Assembly (NCBI RefSeq): GCF_002177115.1
Contig: NZ_MVAG01000122.1
Coordinates: 372,001 to 436,000 of the forward strand
Direction: 5' to 3'
Source: Chryseobacterium mucoviscidosis
Lineage (GTDB): Bacteria; Bacteroidota; Bacteroidia; Flavobacteriales; Weeksellaceae
Length of the DNA: 64,000 bases
Position 1 is the first letter of the stretch; each line of letters opens with the position of its first letter. Below the pieces are notes generated by a model that was given only the letters and a program-made list of their open reading frames with translations, was not told where the DNA came from and searched no databases. A program made the position numbers and the translations under genes. Positions 53,565 to 62,330 of the stretch are shown here, in pieces.

Positions 53565-55445
53565 TTCAAATTAAATTTATTTCTCAAATATTCTATTTCC
53601 TTTTCAGCCAGTTCTTTTTGAAATTCTTTTTCAGGCTTTAGTTCATCCAGGCATTTCGGCAAGTTTCATTCTTACTACATTTTCATCAATTAGCTCAATG
53701 ATTTTTTTATGGTGTTTGTATTCGTCTTCATTAAGTTCATACGGTTGCTGAGATTTACTATCTTTTTTAAACTTTTCAAGGTTTATCCATTTTATTGTTT
53801 CCTCAATCTTTCCTTTCGCAAAATCTCCTATAAAACCATCTTTAATAAAGAAACTATCTGCTAATAAATCGGTTATGTTTGCTCCAAAAGATTTTTTAGG
53901 TTTTTCGTTTTGACTGAGAACTTTTGTTTTATCTCCATCTTTTTTTAAATAAATAACGTTGCTATTGGGAATATCTGATAATGTTAAAGTATCGTGTGTG
54001 GTAAAGATAATTTGCACGCTTTCGAAACCTGAGATTTCTGAAAACATTATTGGTAAAAAATCTGTTAGAATTTTAACATATTTTTTCTTCCATTGCGGAT
54101 GAAAACCAAGATCTGCTTAATCTAAAAGAAGGATAATGTTTTTGATGCTTTTGGTTGTGTTTATATACTTTTCTTCTGGATCTTGTTTTCGAAGCACATC
54201 AATAGTTCTATCAGAAAAACTTTTATAAATCGTTGAAAAAAGATTAATCATTGATTTTTCTCCTGAAGATAAAACTCTATTAGGTCTTACATTAAATAAA
54301 TAAGTTCCCCATAAATATCTGCCATCTTCTATTGATAATGAAATTTCATTTTGAAGTTTAATTATTTCAATTGCAATATTTCTATCATAAAGTGAAGTGA
54401 ATGGTAAATAACCTTTATTATTCTCTATTAATAAATTAAACAACTTTATTAGTTTATTAGCTAAATCTTTTTTTTCATCATTGATTAAATTTAATTTTTC
54501 TTTTACTAAATTAACAATAGACATAGCTTCAACTTGCTCATCCCTTAATTCTTTAATTATTACTCTAGCAAAATTTTTAATGTATTTATTTATATACAAA
54601 ATATACATTACAAGAAGATCATGTAGTAACAAAGAAGAATTTAGAATTTGATAATAAAGTTTCCAATAAATTTCAATTTCTTTTTTTTCATCATAAGAAT
54701 ATTGCTTTTCAAGGATATTAAAATGCTTTTGATTAAAATTTCTTTTCGTTTTATAATCAAACCATAATTTTTTCTCACCCCAAAAATTCTCAACAAAATC
54801 AAATCGTAAATTATAGTTTAAAAAACTAAATTGCTCTGAAAATTGATTAAATTTTTCACAAAATTCAAGTTCATAAAAATAATTATTATAAATATAACTT
54901 CTTATATCGCTAGTGCTTAATCTATTAGTAAATCTAAGATTTACAATTTTTTTATTCTTGCTGTAGATATGCCCCAATCTATTTTCATCTTTCAATAAAG
55001 TTAGATCATATTCAAATATAGGACTATAATGTATTTGTATAATATTAGAATCTTCATGAAAAATATATTTACATTGTTTATTTTCTAAAAACATTTTAGG
55101 ATTAGAAACTTTTGGCTGAAATTGATAAAAACAAATAATTAAAGAATCATCCTCCTTTTCCCAAATATGTATATTATTTTTATAAATTCCAAAATTATAA
55201 ATATCAAAATCTTTCAAAACACTCGTTTTTCCTGCTCCATTTTCCCCAACAAGCGCAGAAACCAAAGAAATATTTTCTCCCCAAAATCCCTCTATGAAAT
55301 TTGGATTTTCTTCTCTTGTAACGTCATATTCATTATCTATACTTTCTCTTGCAGTAATTGTATAGAAATATTTCCCACCCAGATTAATGGTTTGTGGCTC
55401 AGAAAATAGAAAGTGTTTTTTTATATAAATAGCTGCAAGTCTCAT
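53561..55445 (-). pseudogene. Broken AAA/ABC-type ATPase of an ATPase-HNH (PtuA-like) module
   Basis: Start ATG at 55445 (MRLAAIYIKKHFLFSEPQTI). Walker A is intact: ALVGENGAGKTSVLKDF near residue 70, and RVLSSGEKSMINLFSTIY is the signature-like segment. Reading on from LLLD, the next codon is TAA at 54119-54117, followed in the same frame by ADLGFHPQWKKKYVKILTDF; family members have LLLDEADLGFHP here, so the stop replaces exactly the Walker B glutamate. The frame stays open to a second lesion: one extra C at 53651-53650 shifts the frame, after which LDELKPEKEFQKELAEKEI runs on and ends overlapping the HNH gene start. Two separate lesions indicate decay, not a clever recoding. Truncated fragments are predicted otherwise. 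Confidence 0.85.
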
Positions 55446-55471
55446 AGTTATTCGTTTCCCCAAAAGTAAAT

Positions 55472-55500
55472 AAAAAAACCGCAACATAAATTGCGGTTTT
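55472..55500 (-). terminator. uvrA terminator
   Basis: On the minus strand: AAACCGCAA, loop, TTGCGGTTTTTTT, about 20 bases after the uvrA stop. A TACTTTTG -7-like element for the ATPase gene follows close behind. Confidence 0.85.
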
Positions 55501-55521
55501 CCATAAGAAATTTATATAATT

Positions 55522-58353
55522 TTATTCCAGCTCCCTTTTCAAAAACTTCCCCGTCAAACTTTTCTTCGACTTCACAATTTCCTCAGGCGTTCCCTGCGCA
55601 ACGATTTGCCCTCCGTGTTTTCCGCCTTCCGGACCAACATCGATGATATGATCGGCTAACTTGATCACATCCATATTATGTTCGATGATGATGAAAGAAT
55701 TTCCTAATTCCACCAACTGGTTAATCGCATCCATCAAAATCTTTACATCTTCAAAATGCAGTCCTGTTGTGGGTTCGTCGAGAATGTATAAGGTGTTTCC
55801 GGTTTGTCTTTTTGCCAGTTCTGTAGCTAACTTGATGCGCTGCGCTTCTCCTCCAGAAAGGGTGGTCGATTGCTGTCCCAACGTAATATACCCCAAACCG
55901 ACATCCTGCAGAGTTTTCACCTTCGCAAAAATTTTCGGAATCGGCTGGAAAAATTCTACTGCTTCATCAATAGTCATATCCAGCACATCAGAAATCGATT
56001 TTCCTTTGTAACGCACTTCAAGAGTTTCCCTGTTAAAACGTTTTCCATTGCAGGTTTCGCAGTGAACATACACATCCGGTAAAAAATTCATTTCAATTAC
56101 TTTTAAACCGCCTCCCTGACAAGTTTCGCATCTTCCGCCTTTTACATTGAAAGAAAATCTTCCCGGTTTATAACCACGGATTTTACTTTCCGGCAATTCC
56201 GCAAACAGGTTTCGGATGTCGGTAAACATTCCGGTGTAGGTTGCAGGATTCGAGCGCGGCGTTCTTCCGATCGGAGTCTGGTCTACATCTACAATTTTAT
56301 CAATGTGTTCAAGACCTTCAATTTTTTTGTACGGCAAAGGTTCCTGAACCGCCCTGTAAAAGTGTTTATTTAAAATCGGATACAATGTTCCGTTGATAAG
56401 CGACGATTTTCCGCTTCCCGAAATCCCCGAAACTACGACCAGTTTTCCCAGAGGAATATCCAGTGTAACGTTTTTCAGGTTATTTCCGCTTGCTCCTTTT
56501 AAAACGATATTTTTTCCGTTTCCTTTACGTCTTTCCGCAGGAACTTCAATTTTTCTTTTTCCGTTAATATACTGCGCCGTAATTGTATCTGTTTTTACCA
56601 GATCTTTTGGTTTTCCCTGCCACAGAATTTCTCCACCGAATTTTCCGGCTCTCGGACCGATATCCAAAACCTCATCGGCTTCCAGAATCATGTCTTTATC
56701 ATGCTCTACCACCAAAACAGAATTTCCGATATCCCGAAGATTCTTTAAAGAATTAATCAATCTTTCATTGTCTCTCTGGTGCAACCCAATGGAAGGCTCA
56801 TCTAAAATATAGAGAACATTCACCAATTGAGAGCCGATCTGTGTAGCCAGACGAATTCTCTGAGATTCTCCACCCGAAAGCGTTTTTGAACTTCTGCTCA
56901 GGCTTAAATAATCTAAACCAACGTCTAATAAGAATTGCAGCCTTGTTTCAATTTCCTTTAAAATTTCATGCGCAATGATAGCATTTTTCTCAGAAAATTT
57001 ATCTTTAACATCAGCAAGCCAGTCCTTTAAATCAATTAAACTTAAAGCATTAACTTCCGCAATATTCTTTCCATCGATTTTAAAGCTTAAACTCGAAGGC
57101 TGAAGACGGGTTCCTTTACATTCCGGACAGGTTTCTTCCGTGGTAAAATGCCTTTCCAGCAGAATTGCTTCGTAGGATTCCCTTTCTTCGATAATTTCTT
57201 CCATGAAAGGAATTAAACCATCAAAGCTGATCTTGATTTTCTTGGTAATTCCGGCGTATTTTAAATCTTTGTTGAATTCTTTATGACAGCCGTTATAAAT
57301 ATAGTCTAACGCTTCTTCCGGAATGTCCTGAATCGGAGTTGCCATTCCCAATCCGAAAATTTCCAAGATATTTTTGATCTGAGAAAGTACCCATTTATTA
57401 GACTTTAAGTCTTCCAAAGGCAATAAACCTCCCTGATTGATGGATAACTTCGGATTTTCAACAAAATAATCTGTATTGATTTTCTTGATGGTTCCCAAAC
57501 CTTTACAGCTCGGGCAGCTTCCTTTCGGAGAGTTGAAAGAAAACGTATTCGGTTCCGGCAGAGCCAGTGAATGACCGGTTTCGGCATCCATTAAATTTTT
57601 AGAAAAATATTCGATGTCCTTCGTTCCCAGTTTCTGAATTCCGATCAGTCCTTCTCCCATTTCCATCGCTGTGCGCAGAGATTTTTCCATTCTCGCTTCG
57701 GAAGCAGATTCCCCGATGATCCAGCGGTCGATGACGATATCGATATCGTGGGTTTTATAACGGTCGAGTTTTAAATCATATTCAATATCCTGCAGTTCAC
57801 CGTCAATTCTTGCCTGTCCGTATCCTTTTTTTGCCATCTGCACAAAAAGTTCGTGGTAATGTCCTTTTCTGGATCTTACCACAGGCGCCATCAGCATGAT
57901 TTTTTCCCCTTTATAATTTTCTTTGATGGTTTCTAAGATTTGTTCTTCGGTATAACTTACCAGTTTTTTTCCTGTCGTTTGAGAATACGCATCGGAAACT
58001 CTGGCAAATAAAAGACGAAGGAAATCGTACAGTTCCGTCACAGTTCCTACCGTAGAACGCGGGTTTTTGTTGGTAGTTTTCTGTTCGATGGCAATTACAG
58101 GAGACAATCCTTCAATTTTATCAACATCGGGACGCTCCAGACCTCCCAAAAACTGTCTTGCGTACGCAGAAAACGTTTCGATATAACGGCGCTGTCCTTC
58201 CGCAAAAATCGTATCAAAAGCCAATGAAGATTTTCCGCTTCCCGAAAGTCCTGTAATCACGACCAGTTCGTTGCGTGGAATTTTTACATTGATGTTTTTA
58301 AGATTATGTTCGCGTGCGCCGTAAACTTCTATATATTCTGTTGATTTACTCAT
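55522..58353 (-). CDS. uvrA: Excinuclease ABC subunit A
   Basis: 943 residues, full length. Two ABC ATPase modules: Walker [21 protein letters not shown] near residue 36 and [20 protein letters not shown] near residue 640; ABC signatures [17 protein letters not shown] and [18 protein letters not shown]; zinc knuckles [11 protein letters not shown] and [14 protein letters not shown]...CETCNGKRF. The N terminus [20 protein letters not shown] is typical. Damage-recognition component of nucleotide excision repair with UvrB/UvrC, which are not in this window. The terminator precedes the defence module, so that module sits as an insert between uvrA and the hypothetical at 52100-52504. Confidence 0.98.
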   Translation of the reverse strand: MSKSTEYIEVYGAREHNLKNINVKIPRNELVVITGLSGSGKSSLAFDTIFAEGQRRYIETFSAYARQFLGGLERPDVDKIEGLSPVIAIEQKTTNKNPRSTVGTVTELYDFLRLLFARVSDAYSQTTGKKLVSYTEEQILETIKENYKGEKIMLMAPVVRSRKGHYHELFVQMAKKGYGQARIDGELQDIEYDLKLDRYKTHDIDIVIDRWIIGESASEARMEKSLRTAMEMGEGLIGIQKLGTKDIEYFSKNLMDAETGHSLALPEPNTFSFNSPKGSCPSCKGLGTIKKINTDYFVENPKLSINQGGLLPLEDLKSNKWVLSQIKNILEIFGLGMATPIQDIPEEALDYIYNGCHKEFNKDLKYAGITKKIKISFDGLIPFMEEIIEERESYEAILLERHFTTEETCPECKGTRLQPSSLSFKIDGKNIAEVNALSLIDLKDWLADVKDKFSEKNAIIAHEILKEIETRLQFLLDVGLDYLSLSRSSKTLSGGESQRIRLATQIGSQLVNVLYILDEPSIGLHQRDNERLINSLKNLRDIGNSVLVVEHDKDMILEADEVLDIGPRAGKFGGEILWQGKPKDLVKTDTITAQYINGKRKIEVPAERRKGNGKNIVLKGASGNNLKNVTLDIPLGKLVVVSGISGSGKSSLINGTLYPILNKHFYRAVQEPLPYKKIEGLEHIDKIVDVDQTPIGRTPRSNPATYTGMFTDIRNLFAELPESKIRGYKPGRFSFNVKGGRCETCQGGGLKVIEMNFLPDVYVHCETCNGKRFNRETLEVRYKGKSISDVLDMTIDEAVEFFQPIPKIFAKVKTLQDVGLGYITLGQQSTTLSGGEAQRIKLATELAKRQTGNTLYILDEPTTGLHFEDVKILMDAINQLVELGNSFIIIEHNMDVIKLADHIIDVGPEGGKHGGQIVAQGTPEEIVKSKKSLTGKFLKRELE

Positions 58354-58875
58354 AATTTGGGGTGATTTTACCTGAAAATCACGATGTGCAAAATTACGGA
58401 AATTTTGGCAATTTTCAGTGTTAAAAAGTGTTAGTTTATCCTTACAAAAATGATGCGAAATTATTCCGAAGCCATTTGTTTTTTTAATGGTCTTAGAAAA
58501 TTATTATAACAACTGTACCACAAAAAATTTACTCTTTCTTCATGAATCTCTGATTACTTATTGTAATTTTCACAATAAAAAATCAGTCTTTTTAAAGCAA
58601 AACTTGTTTAAATTAATTTCAGAATTAACCGCAAAAGGGACAAAAGATCATGTTAAAGCGAATTTCTGTAATAATCAAAGCGCTCAAAAGAATAAAAATC
58701 AAAGATTTTAAAAAACTATGGTGAGCTTTCTCATTGATAATGATCAACTTTAAATAAAAAATTTAGTAGATCTTTTGTGAATTTTGCGGTTAAATAAAAG
58801 TGTAAACAGACTTACAATTTCTGTATTCAGATTCTTCAGAATTTTAATTACTTTTACACCGGATAAAGCATTATC
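58354..58875. other. 522-bp intergenic region between divergent uvrA and crp/fnr-type genes
   Basis: Holds the uvrA promoter region (TAATTTTG on the minus strand near 58388-58397), MITE-like family 2 copy 1 at 58625-58793 and the promoter region of the regulator (TTACTTTTAC near 58848-58857). A 74-codon open frame at 58487-58711 runs through the repeat and is not convincing. Confidence 0.6.
58625..58793 (+). repeat. MITE-like family 2, copy 1
   Basis: 169 bp with inverted termini TTAACCGCAAAA...ACAAAAGATC and GATCTTTTGT...TTTTGCGGTTAA. The core CTCAAAAGAATAAAAATC and CTATGGTGA recurs at 61211-61378. Similarity extends a little past the termini (AAATAAAAGTGTAAACAGA). Confidence 0.8.
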
Positions 58876-59448
58876 ATGAACCGACTGCGAGAACATATCG
58901 AAGCCATTACACCGCTTACAGACGAAGAGTTTGAATATGTCAAAACTTTTTTCACCTTAAGAAAAGTCCGTAAAAACCAGTTCCTGATCCACGACGGAGA
59001 CGAAGTTAAATATGAATTTCTTGTTCTTGACGGAATTTATAAAGTCTATTATATTGATGAAAACGGCAAAGAACATATTCTTCAGTTTGCCAAAAAAAAC
59101 TGGTGGATGTCCGATTATATCGGATTTTTTAAACAGCAAAATTCCAAAATGTTTATCGAATGCCTGAAAGAAGGTGAAGTGGTAAGTCTTACCCTTGAAG
59201 GAAGAAATAAACTCGCAGCCGATCTTCACAAGATGGATCATTTTTTCAGGATTAAATTAACGAACGGTTATATTGCGCTTCAACAGAGAATTATGATGCT
59301 TTTGTCGGGAACACCACAACAGCGTTATGAAGAATTTGTAAGATTGTATCCCGATCTGATTTCGGAAGTTCCTAAAAAATATGTCGCAGAATATCTCGGC
59401 GTAAGCAGGGAAACTTTAAGCAGACTGTACTCTAATACCAATAAGTAG
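58876..59448 (+). CDS. Crp/Fnr family transcription regulator
   Basis: 190 residues. N-terminal cyclic-nucleotide-type jelly roll (KNQFLIHDGDEVKYEFLVLD, GIYKVYYIDENGKEHILQFA) and C-terminal winged HTH with recognition helix segment PKKYVAEYLGVSRETLSRLY. There are no N-terminal Cys for an Fe-S cluster, and effector residues for cAMP are not evident, so the signal is unknown. Such small Bacteroidetes regulators often act on nearby genes; here the DJ-1-like and ABM-like genes downstream, separated by repeats, are candidate targets (inference). Confidence 0.9.
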   Translation: MNRLREHIEAITPLTDEEFEYVKTFFTLRKVRKNQFLIHDGDEVKYEFLVLDGIYKVYYIDENGKEHILQFAKKNWWMSDYIGFFKQQNSKMFIECLKEGEVVSLTLEGRNKLAADLHKMDHFFRIKLTNGYIALQQRIMMLLSGTPQQRYEEFVRLYPDLISEVPKKYVAEYLGVSRETLSRLYSNTNK

Positions 59449-59499
59449 TTTTAAATTTTTTATTCAGAAAATCTTAATGAAATGCATTTCCAGCATTTT

Positions 59500-59585
59500 T
59501 GTCATCCTGAAAGGATCTTAGCAATAAAGATAATAAGAGACTCTTCGACAGGCTCAGAGTGAAATCGCGAATACTAAACGAAAGA
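59500..59585 (+). repeat. Direct repeat unit 1 (REP-like, TCATCCTGAAA...CTCAGAGTGA)
   Basis: GTCATCCTGAAAGGATCTTA, then GCAATAAAGATAATAAGAGA and CTCTTCGACAGGCTCAGAGT. Near-identical to 59780-59870, about 280 bp further right. Confidence 0.8.
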
Positions 59586-59779
59586 TAAAACAATAAATAA
59601 TTGTTAACAATTCTTTTCAATCAGCAAAATTTTTAACGAGTCATGTCATTCTGATTGAAATTTTGCGAAGCATTATGAAAGGAAGAATCTTTTTGATAAT
59701 CTCCCGCAGATTGTACAGATTACGCAGATTTTTTTTCAATCTAAAATTTTTTATCCTTTCTCAAATGCATTTACAGTAT

Positions 59780-59870
59780 TTTTGTCATCCTGAAAAGTAT
59801 CTTAGCAATAAAGATAATAAGAGACTCTTCGACAGGCTCAGAGTGACACCGCGAATACGAAATGAAAGAC
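59780..59870 (+). repeat. Direct repeat unit 2 (REP-like, TCATCCTGAAA...CTCAGAGTGA)
   Basis: GTCATCCTGAAAAGTATCTT, then the same GCAATAAAGATAATAAGAGA and CTCTTCGACAGGCTCAGAGT as at 59500-59585. Confidence 0.8.
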
Positions 59871-60000
59871 AAATGAAGAATCTTTTTAAACACCAATGAC
59901 ACTAATTTTTTTGCACAAAGAGCACAAATAAATTAAATACGATATTAAAGACAGATTTTATGCATATTGTTTCAGATATTGAAAAGAATAACTTCCGCCA

Positions 60001-60101
60001 TAGCCCCGATTGCAGAGAAAATCCCGCAATGGAGCGGCGGAGCGAAGCGGAGCCGCGCAATGAGGAATTGTAACGGAAAGCGGGAAAAAGCTCCCAATAA
60101 A
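60001..60101. repeat. Intergenic repeat (GCCCCGATTG family), copy 2
   Basis: TAGCCCCGATTGCAGAG and GTAACGGAAAGCGGGAAAA flank a GC-rich middle (GCGGCGGAGCGAAGCGGAGC). Same outer blocks as at 14438-14510. Confidence 0.7.
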
Positions 60102-60266
60102 ATATAAAAAACAATAGAATAAAATGCAGAAGTGTGATTTGGATCACACTTTTTTTGTGACTTCAGTCCTTCGAACGAAGCATTGGATCGGCATATATTT
60201 GCTGTAGAAATTCAGGTAATTTCAAAAAGATCAAACAAATATTTTTAACAAACAAAATTGAATGTC

Positions 60267-60947
60267 ATGAATCCAAAAGTATTAATCGTTGTATCCAACG
60301 CCAATTCTATCGGTCCGAACAATAAAAGAACAGGAACTTTCCTGCCTGAAGTAGCGCATCCTTATGCAGAGTTTGAAAACGCAGGTTACCAGATCGATTT
60401 TGCCAGTTTAACTGGTGAATCTCCGTTTCTGGACGGATTAAATTTAGCGGATGATCCGGAGAACTTAAAATTTTTAACCGGAAAAGGCTGGGAAGATATG
60501 CACCGTGCAAAAAAACTGTCTGAGGTAAATACTTCTAATTACGATGCCGTTTTTGTTCCGGGAGGTCTGGCTCCGATGGTCGATATGGCAGAAGCACCGG
60601 AACTTAAGAAAGTGCTTGCCGATTTTTATGAAAGCAACCGTGTTGTAGCAGCGGTTTGTCATGGTCCCGTTTCGCTTCTGAATGTAAAATTAAGCGACGG
60701 AAGTTATCTGGTAAATGGTAAGAATATTGCTGCATTTAGCACTGCGGAAGAAGACAGCTATGCAAAAGCGGATGTTGCTTTTGATCTTCAGACTGCCTTA
60801 ACGGAGCAGGGTGCGATTTTCCATGCAGCAGAACCATGGTCTGCCAACAGCATTGCCGACGGAAATATCGTGACCGGACAAAATCCGGCTTCTGCAAAAG
60901 GTGTAGGAGAAAAAATAGTGGCTCTTTTGGAAGCGAAAAAAGCTTAG
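60267..60947 (+). CDS. DJ-1/PfpI family protein (Hsp31-like)
   Basis: 226 residues from the ATG at 60267 (an in-frame TTG three codons upstream is less likely). The nucleophile-elbow segment AAVCHGPVSLLNV carries the catalytic Cys near residue 128, with the conserved Glu in FENAGYQIDFAS region and the partner His directly after the Cys. The GG motif VPGGLAPMVD and PYAEFENAGY are typical of the Hsp31/glyoxalase-III-like branch. It likely deglycates or hydrates methylglyoxal-type aldehydes, or acts as a stress chaperone. It sits between the Crp/Fnr gene and the ABM gene, with long repeat-rich gaps, so each is probably its own unit. Confidence 0.88.
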   Translation: MNPKVLIVVSNANSIGPNNKRTGTFLPEVAHPYAEFENAGYQIDFASLTGESPFLDGLNLADDPENLKFLTGKGWEDMHRAKKLSEVNTSNYDAVFVPGGLAPMVDMAEAPELKKVLADFYESNRVVAAVCHGPVSLLNVKLSDGSYLVNGKNIAAFSTAEEDSYAKADVAFDLQTALTEQGAIFHAAEPWSANSIADGNIVTGQNPASAKGVGEKIVALLEAKKA

Positions 60948-61553
60948 GCAACTTGTTGTGCATTTTTACCATTAAGGAATTAAGCTTATTATCTTAAAAA
61001 ACTTAATAGTTATAAATATCGCAAAGGCGCAAAATATTCATTAAATACGGTCTTTTCTTAAGGCGCAAAGATTTTATCTGCGATAAAATTAAGCATCAAT
61101 CCTTATTGAAAATCTTTGATTTTCCTGCGCCTTAAAGATTTGAGATTAATAAAAATCCTGCGTCTTCCAACAAGAATATCTTTATTAAAAAGTTTAAACT
61201 GATTTCAGAATTATCCACAAAAGGCTCAAAAGATAATCATAAAGCTAAGTTTCAGAATAATTAAAGCGCTCAAAAGAATAAAAATCAAAGATTTTTAAAA
61301 ACTATGGTGATCTTTTTCATTGATAATGATCAACTTTAAATAATAGTTTAGTTCATCTTTTGTAGCTTTTACGGTTAAATAAAAGTGTAAACAGATTTAA
61401 TATTCAGGCTGGCTCTTAATGTAATTTCGCGATAAATGAATCGCAAAGAGAGACACAAATAATTGTAACAATTTGAAAATAAGATCAACAACAGCATTCC
61501 ACTTATTTTAGAAATACAGGGATTCAAATAAATAATTAAAAAAATATAAGAAA
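60948..61553. other. 606-bp intergenic region
   Basis: Contains repeat sequence shared with 7380-7600 (AAATTAAGCATCAATC, AGATTAATAAAAA-CCTGCG, CAACAAGAATAT), MITE-like family 2 copy 2 at 61211-61378, and AT-rich sequence up to the ABM gene. No gene seen. Confidence 0.6.
61211..61378 (+). repeat. MITE-like family 2, copy 2
   Basis: 168 bp, left terminus TTATCCACAAAAGG and right terminus TTTTACGGTTAA, core CTCAAAAGAATAAAAATC. About as long as copy 1 and in the same orientation. Confidence 0.8.
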
Positions 61554-61853
61554 ATGGATCAGAAAGCAGTATATGTATGTGCCAAATGGCAGGTAAAAGA
61601 AGGAAAACTGGATGTCGTTTTGGATTTACTGAAACAGGCTGCGGAAAAAAGTTCGCAGGAAGAAGGAAATCTTTTCTACAAAGTACATCAAAGCAAATCT
61701 GACGATCATACTTTGGTATTGTTTGAAGGGTATAAAAATGCCGATGCAGTGGAATTTCATAAAAATTCTGAACATTACCAGAAAGTTGTAGCCGAACAGA
61801 TTGTTCCTTTATTGGAAAACAGAGAAGTGATTCTTATGGATCAGTTATTTTAA
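61554..61853 (+). CDS. ABM-domain (YgiN-like) monooxygenase family protein
   Basis: 99 residues, the size of one antibiotic-biosynthesis-monooxygenase domain: YVCAKWQVKEGKLDVVLDLL, AEKSSQEEGNLFYKVHQSKS, HTLVLFEGYKNADAVEFHKN and SEHYQKVVAEQIVPLLENRE. These dimeric ferredoxin-like proteins act on quinols or other small aromatics without cofactor, or serve as stress proteins. The function cannot be narrowed. Followed by a strong terminator. Confidence 0.9.
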   Translation: MDQKAVYVCAKWQVKEGKLDVVLDLLKQAAEKSSQEEGNLFYKVHQSKSDDHTLVLFEGYKNADAVEFHKNSEHYQKVVAEQIVPLLENREVILMDQLF

Positions 61854-61874
61854 ATAGTAGTTTTTTTTAATAAG

Positions 61875-61908
61875 TTTCGGGCAAACCTTTGGTTTGCCCG
61901 AAATTTTT
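61875..61908 (+). terminator. Terminator of the ABM-domain gene
   Basis: TTTCGGGCAAACC, loop TTT, GGTTTGCCCGAAA then TTTTT; 22 bases after the stop. Confidence 0.92.
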
Positions 61909-61915
61909 AATATTT

Positions 61916-62175
61916 AACCTGAGTTCGGGATAAGTCTTCTTAAACGCAATAAACAAAAAGATTCAATTATCAGGAATTCACCTTTTAAGATATACAAAGG
62001 CGTAAAACTTCTCAAAGTAATACCATTTTTGTCTTTTTTAAATAAACGAAGTGCCTTTGTTTAGCTTACCAACTTTCAATAAGTAAAAAAAAAATCTTTT
62101 GTTTTTCTTTGCGATAAAATAATACAACATTATAAATCAATTATTTAAATTTATTTCTTATCCCGAACTGAGGTT
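61916..62175 (+). repeat. MITE-like element family 1, copy D
   Basis: 260 bp. Perfect 20-bp inverted termini: AACCTGAGTTCGGGATAAG and CTTATCCCGAACTGAGGTT. Flanked by ATTT on both sides, a possible 4-bp target duplication. Same orientation as copies A and C. Confidence 0.9.
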
Positions 62176-62330
62176 ATTTAGCTGGAGATCCTTCGACAAG
62201 CTCAGGATGACAGGATTCTAATACTAACTGCTTTTATATTCCTTCAAATAAATATGCTGAAGATTTCGCTAAGTCATCCTAAGATTGTCTGAGAATTCAT
62301 CCATTTTATTGAGAATATCCTAAACAATCA

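Larger units (their letters stand above)
59449..60266. other. 818-bp repeat-rich intergenic region
   Basis: Contains two direct copies (near 59500-59585 and 59780-59870) of a ~85-bp unit with TCTTAGCAATAAAGATAATA and ACTCTTCGACAGGCTCAGAG; a REP-like GTCATTCTGA...GAAGAATCT unit near 59642-59692; a CCCGCAGATT single-arm repeat at 59702-59735; and the GCCCCGATTG-type repeat at 60001-60101. A 79-codon frame at 59663-59899 runs through these repeats and is not a gene. Nothing else is seen until the promoter region of the DJ-1-like gene. Confidence 0.65.
61854..62330. other. 477-bp intergenic region between convergent ABM and tssF genes
   Basis: Holds the ABM terminator, MITE-like copy D, and a REP-like ATCCTTCGACAAGCTCAGGA unit near 62187-62212. 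No gene seen. No clear terminator for tssF. Confidence 0.6.

Noticed and set aside
53643..54047. Separate 134-residue gene downstream of the ATPase
   Set aside because: It is the same reading frame as the ATPase after the in-frame TAA and continues its sequence; it is the C-terminal part of the broken gene, not an independent gene.
58487..58711. 74-codon open frame between uvrA and the Crp/Fnr gene
   Set aside because: Its second half is the translation of MITE-like family 2; no signal, no conserved-looking pattern and no promoter close to the start.
59663..59899. 78-codon open frame in the repeat-rich gap
   Set aside because: Runs through several intergenic repeat units; composition is biased and no family pattern is visible.
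59449..60266. CRISPR-like array in the repeat-rich gap
   Set aside because: Only two long direct units about 280 bp apart, plus unrelated repeats; no regular short repeat and spacer pattern and no cas gene.
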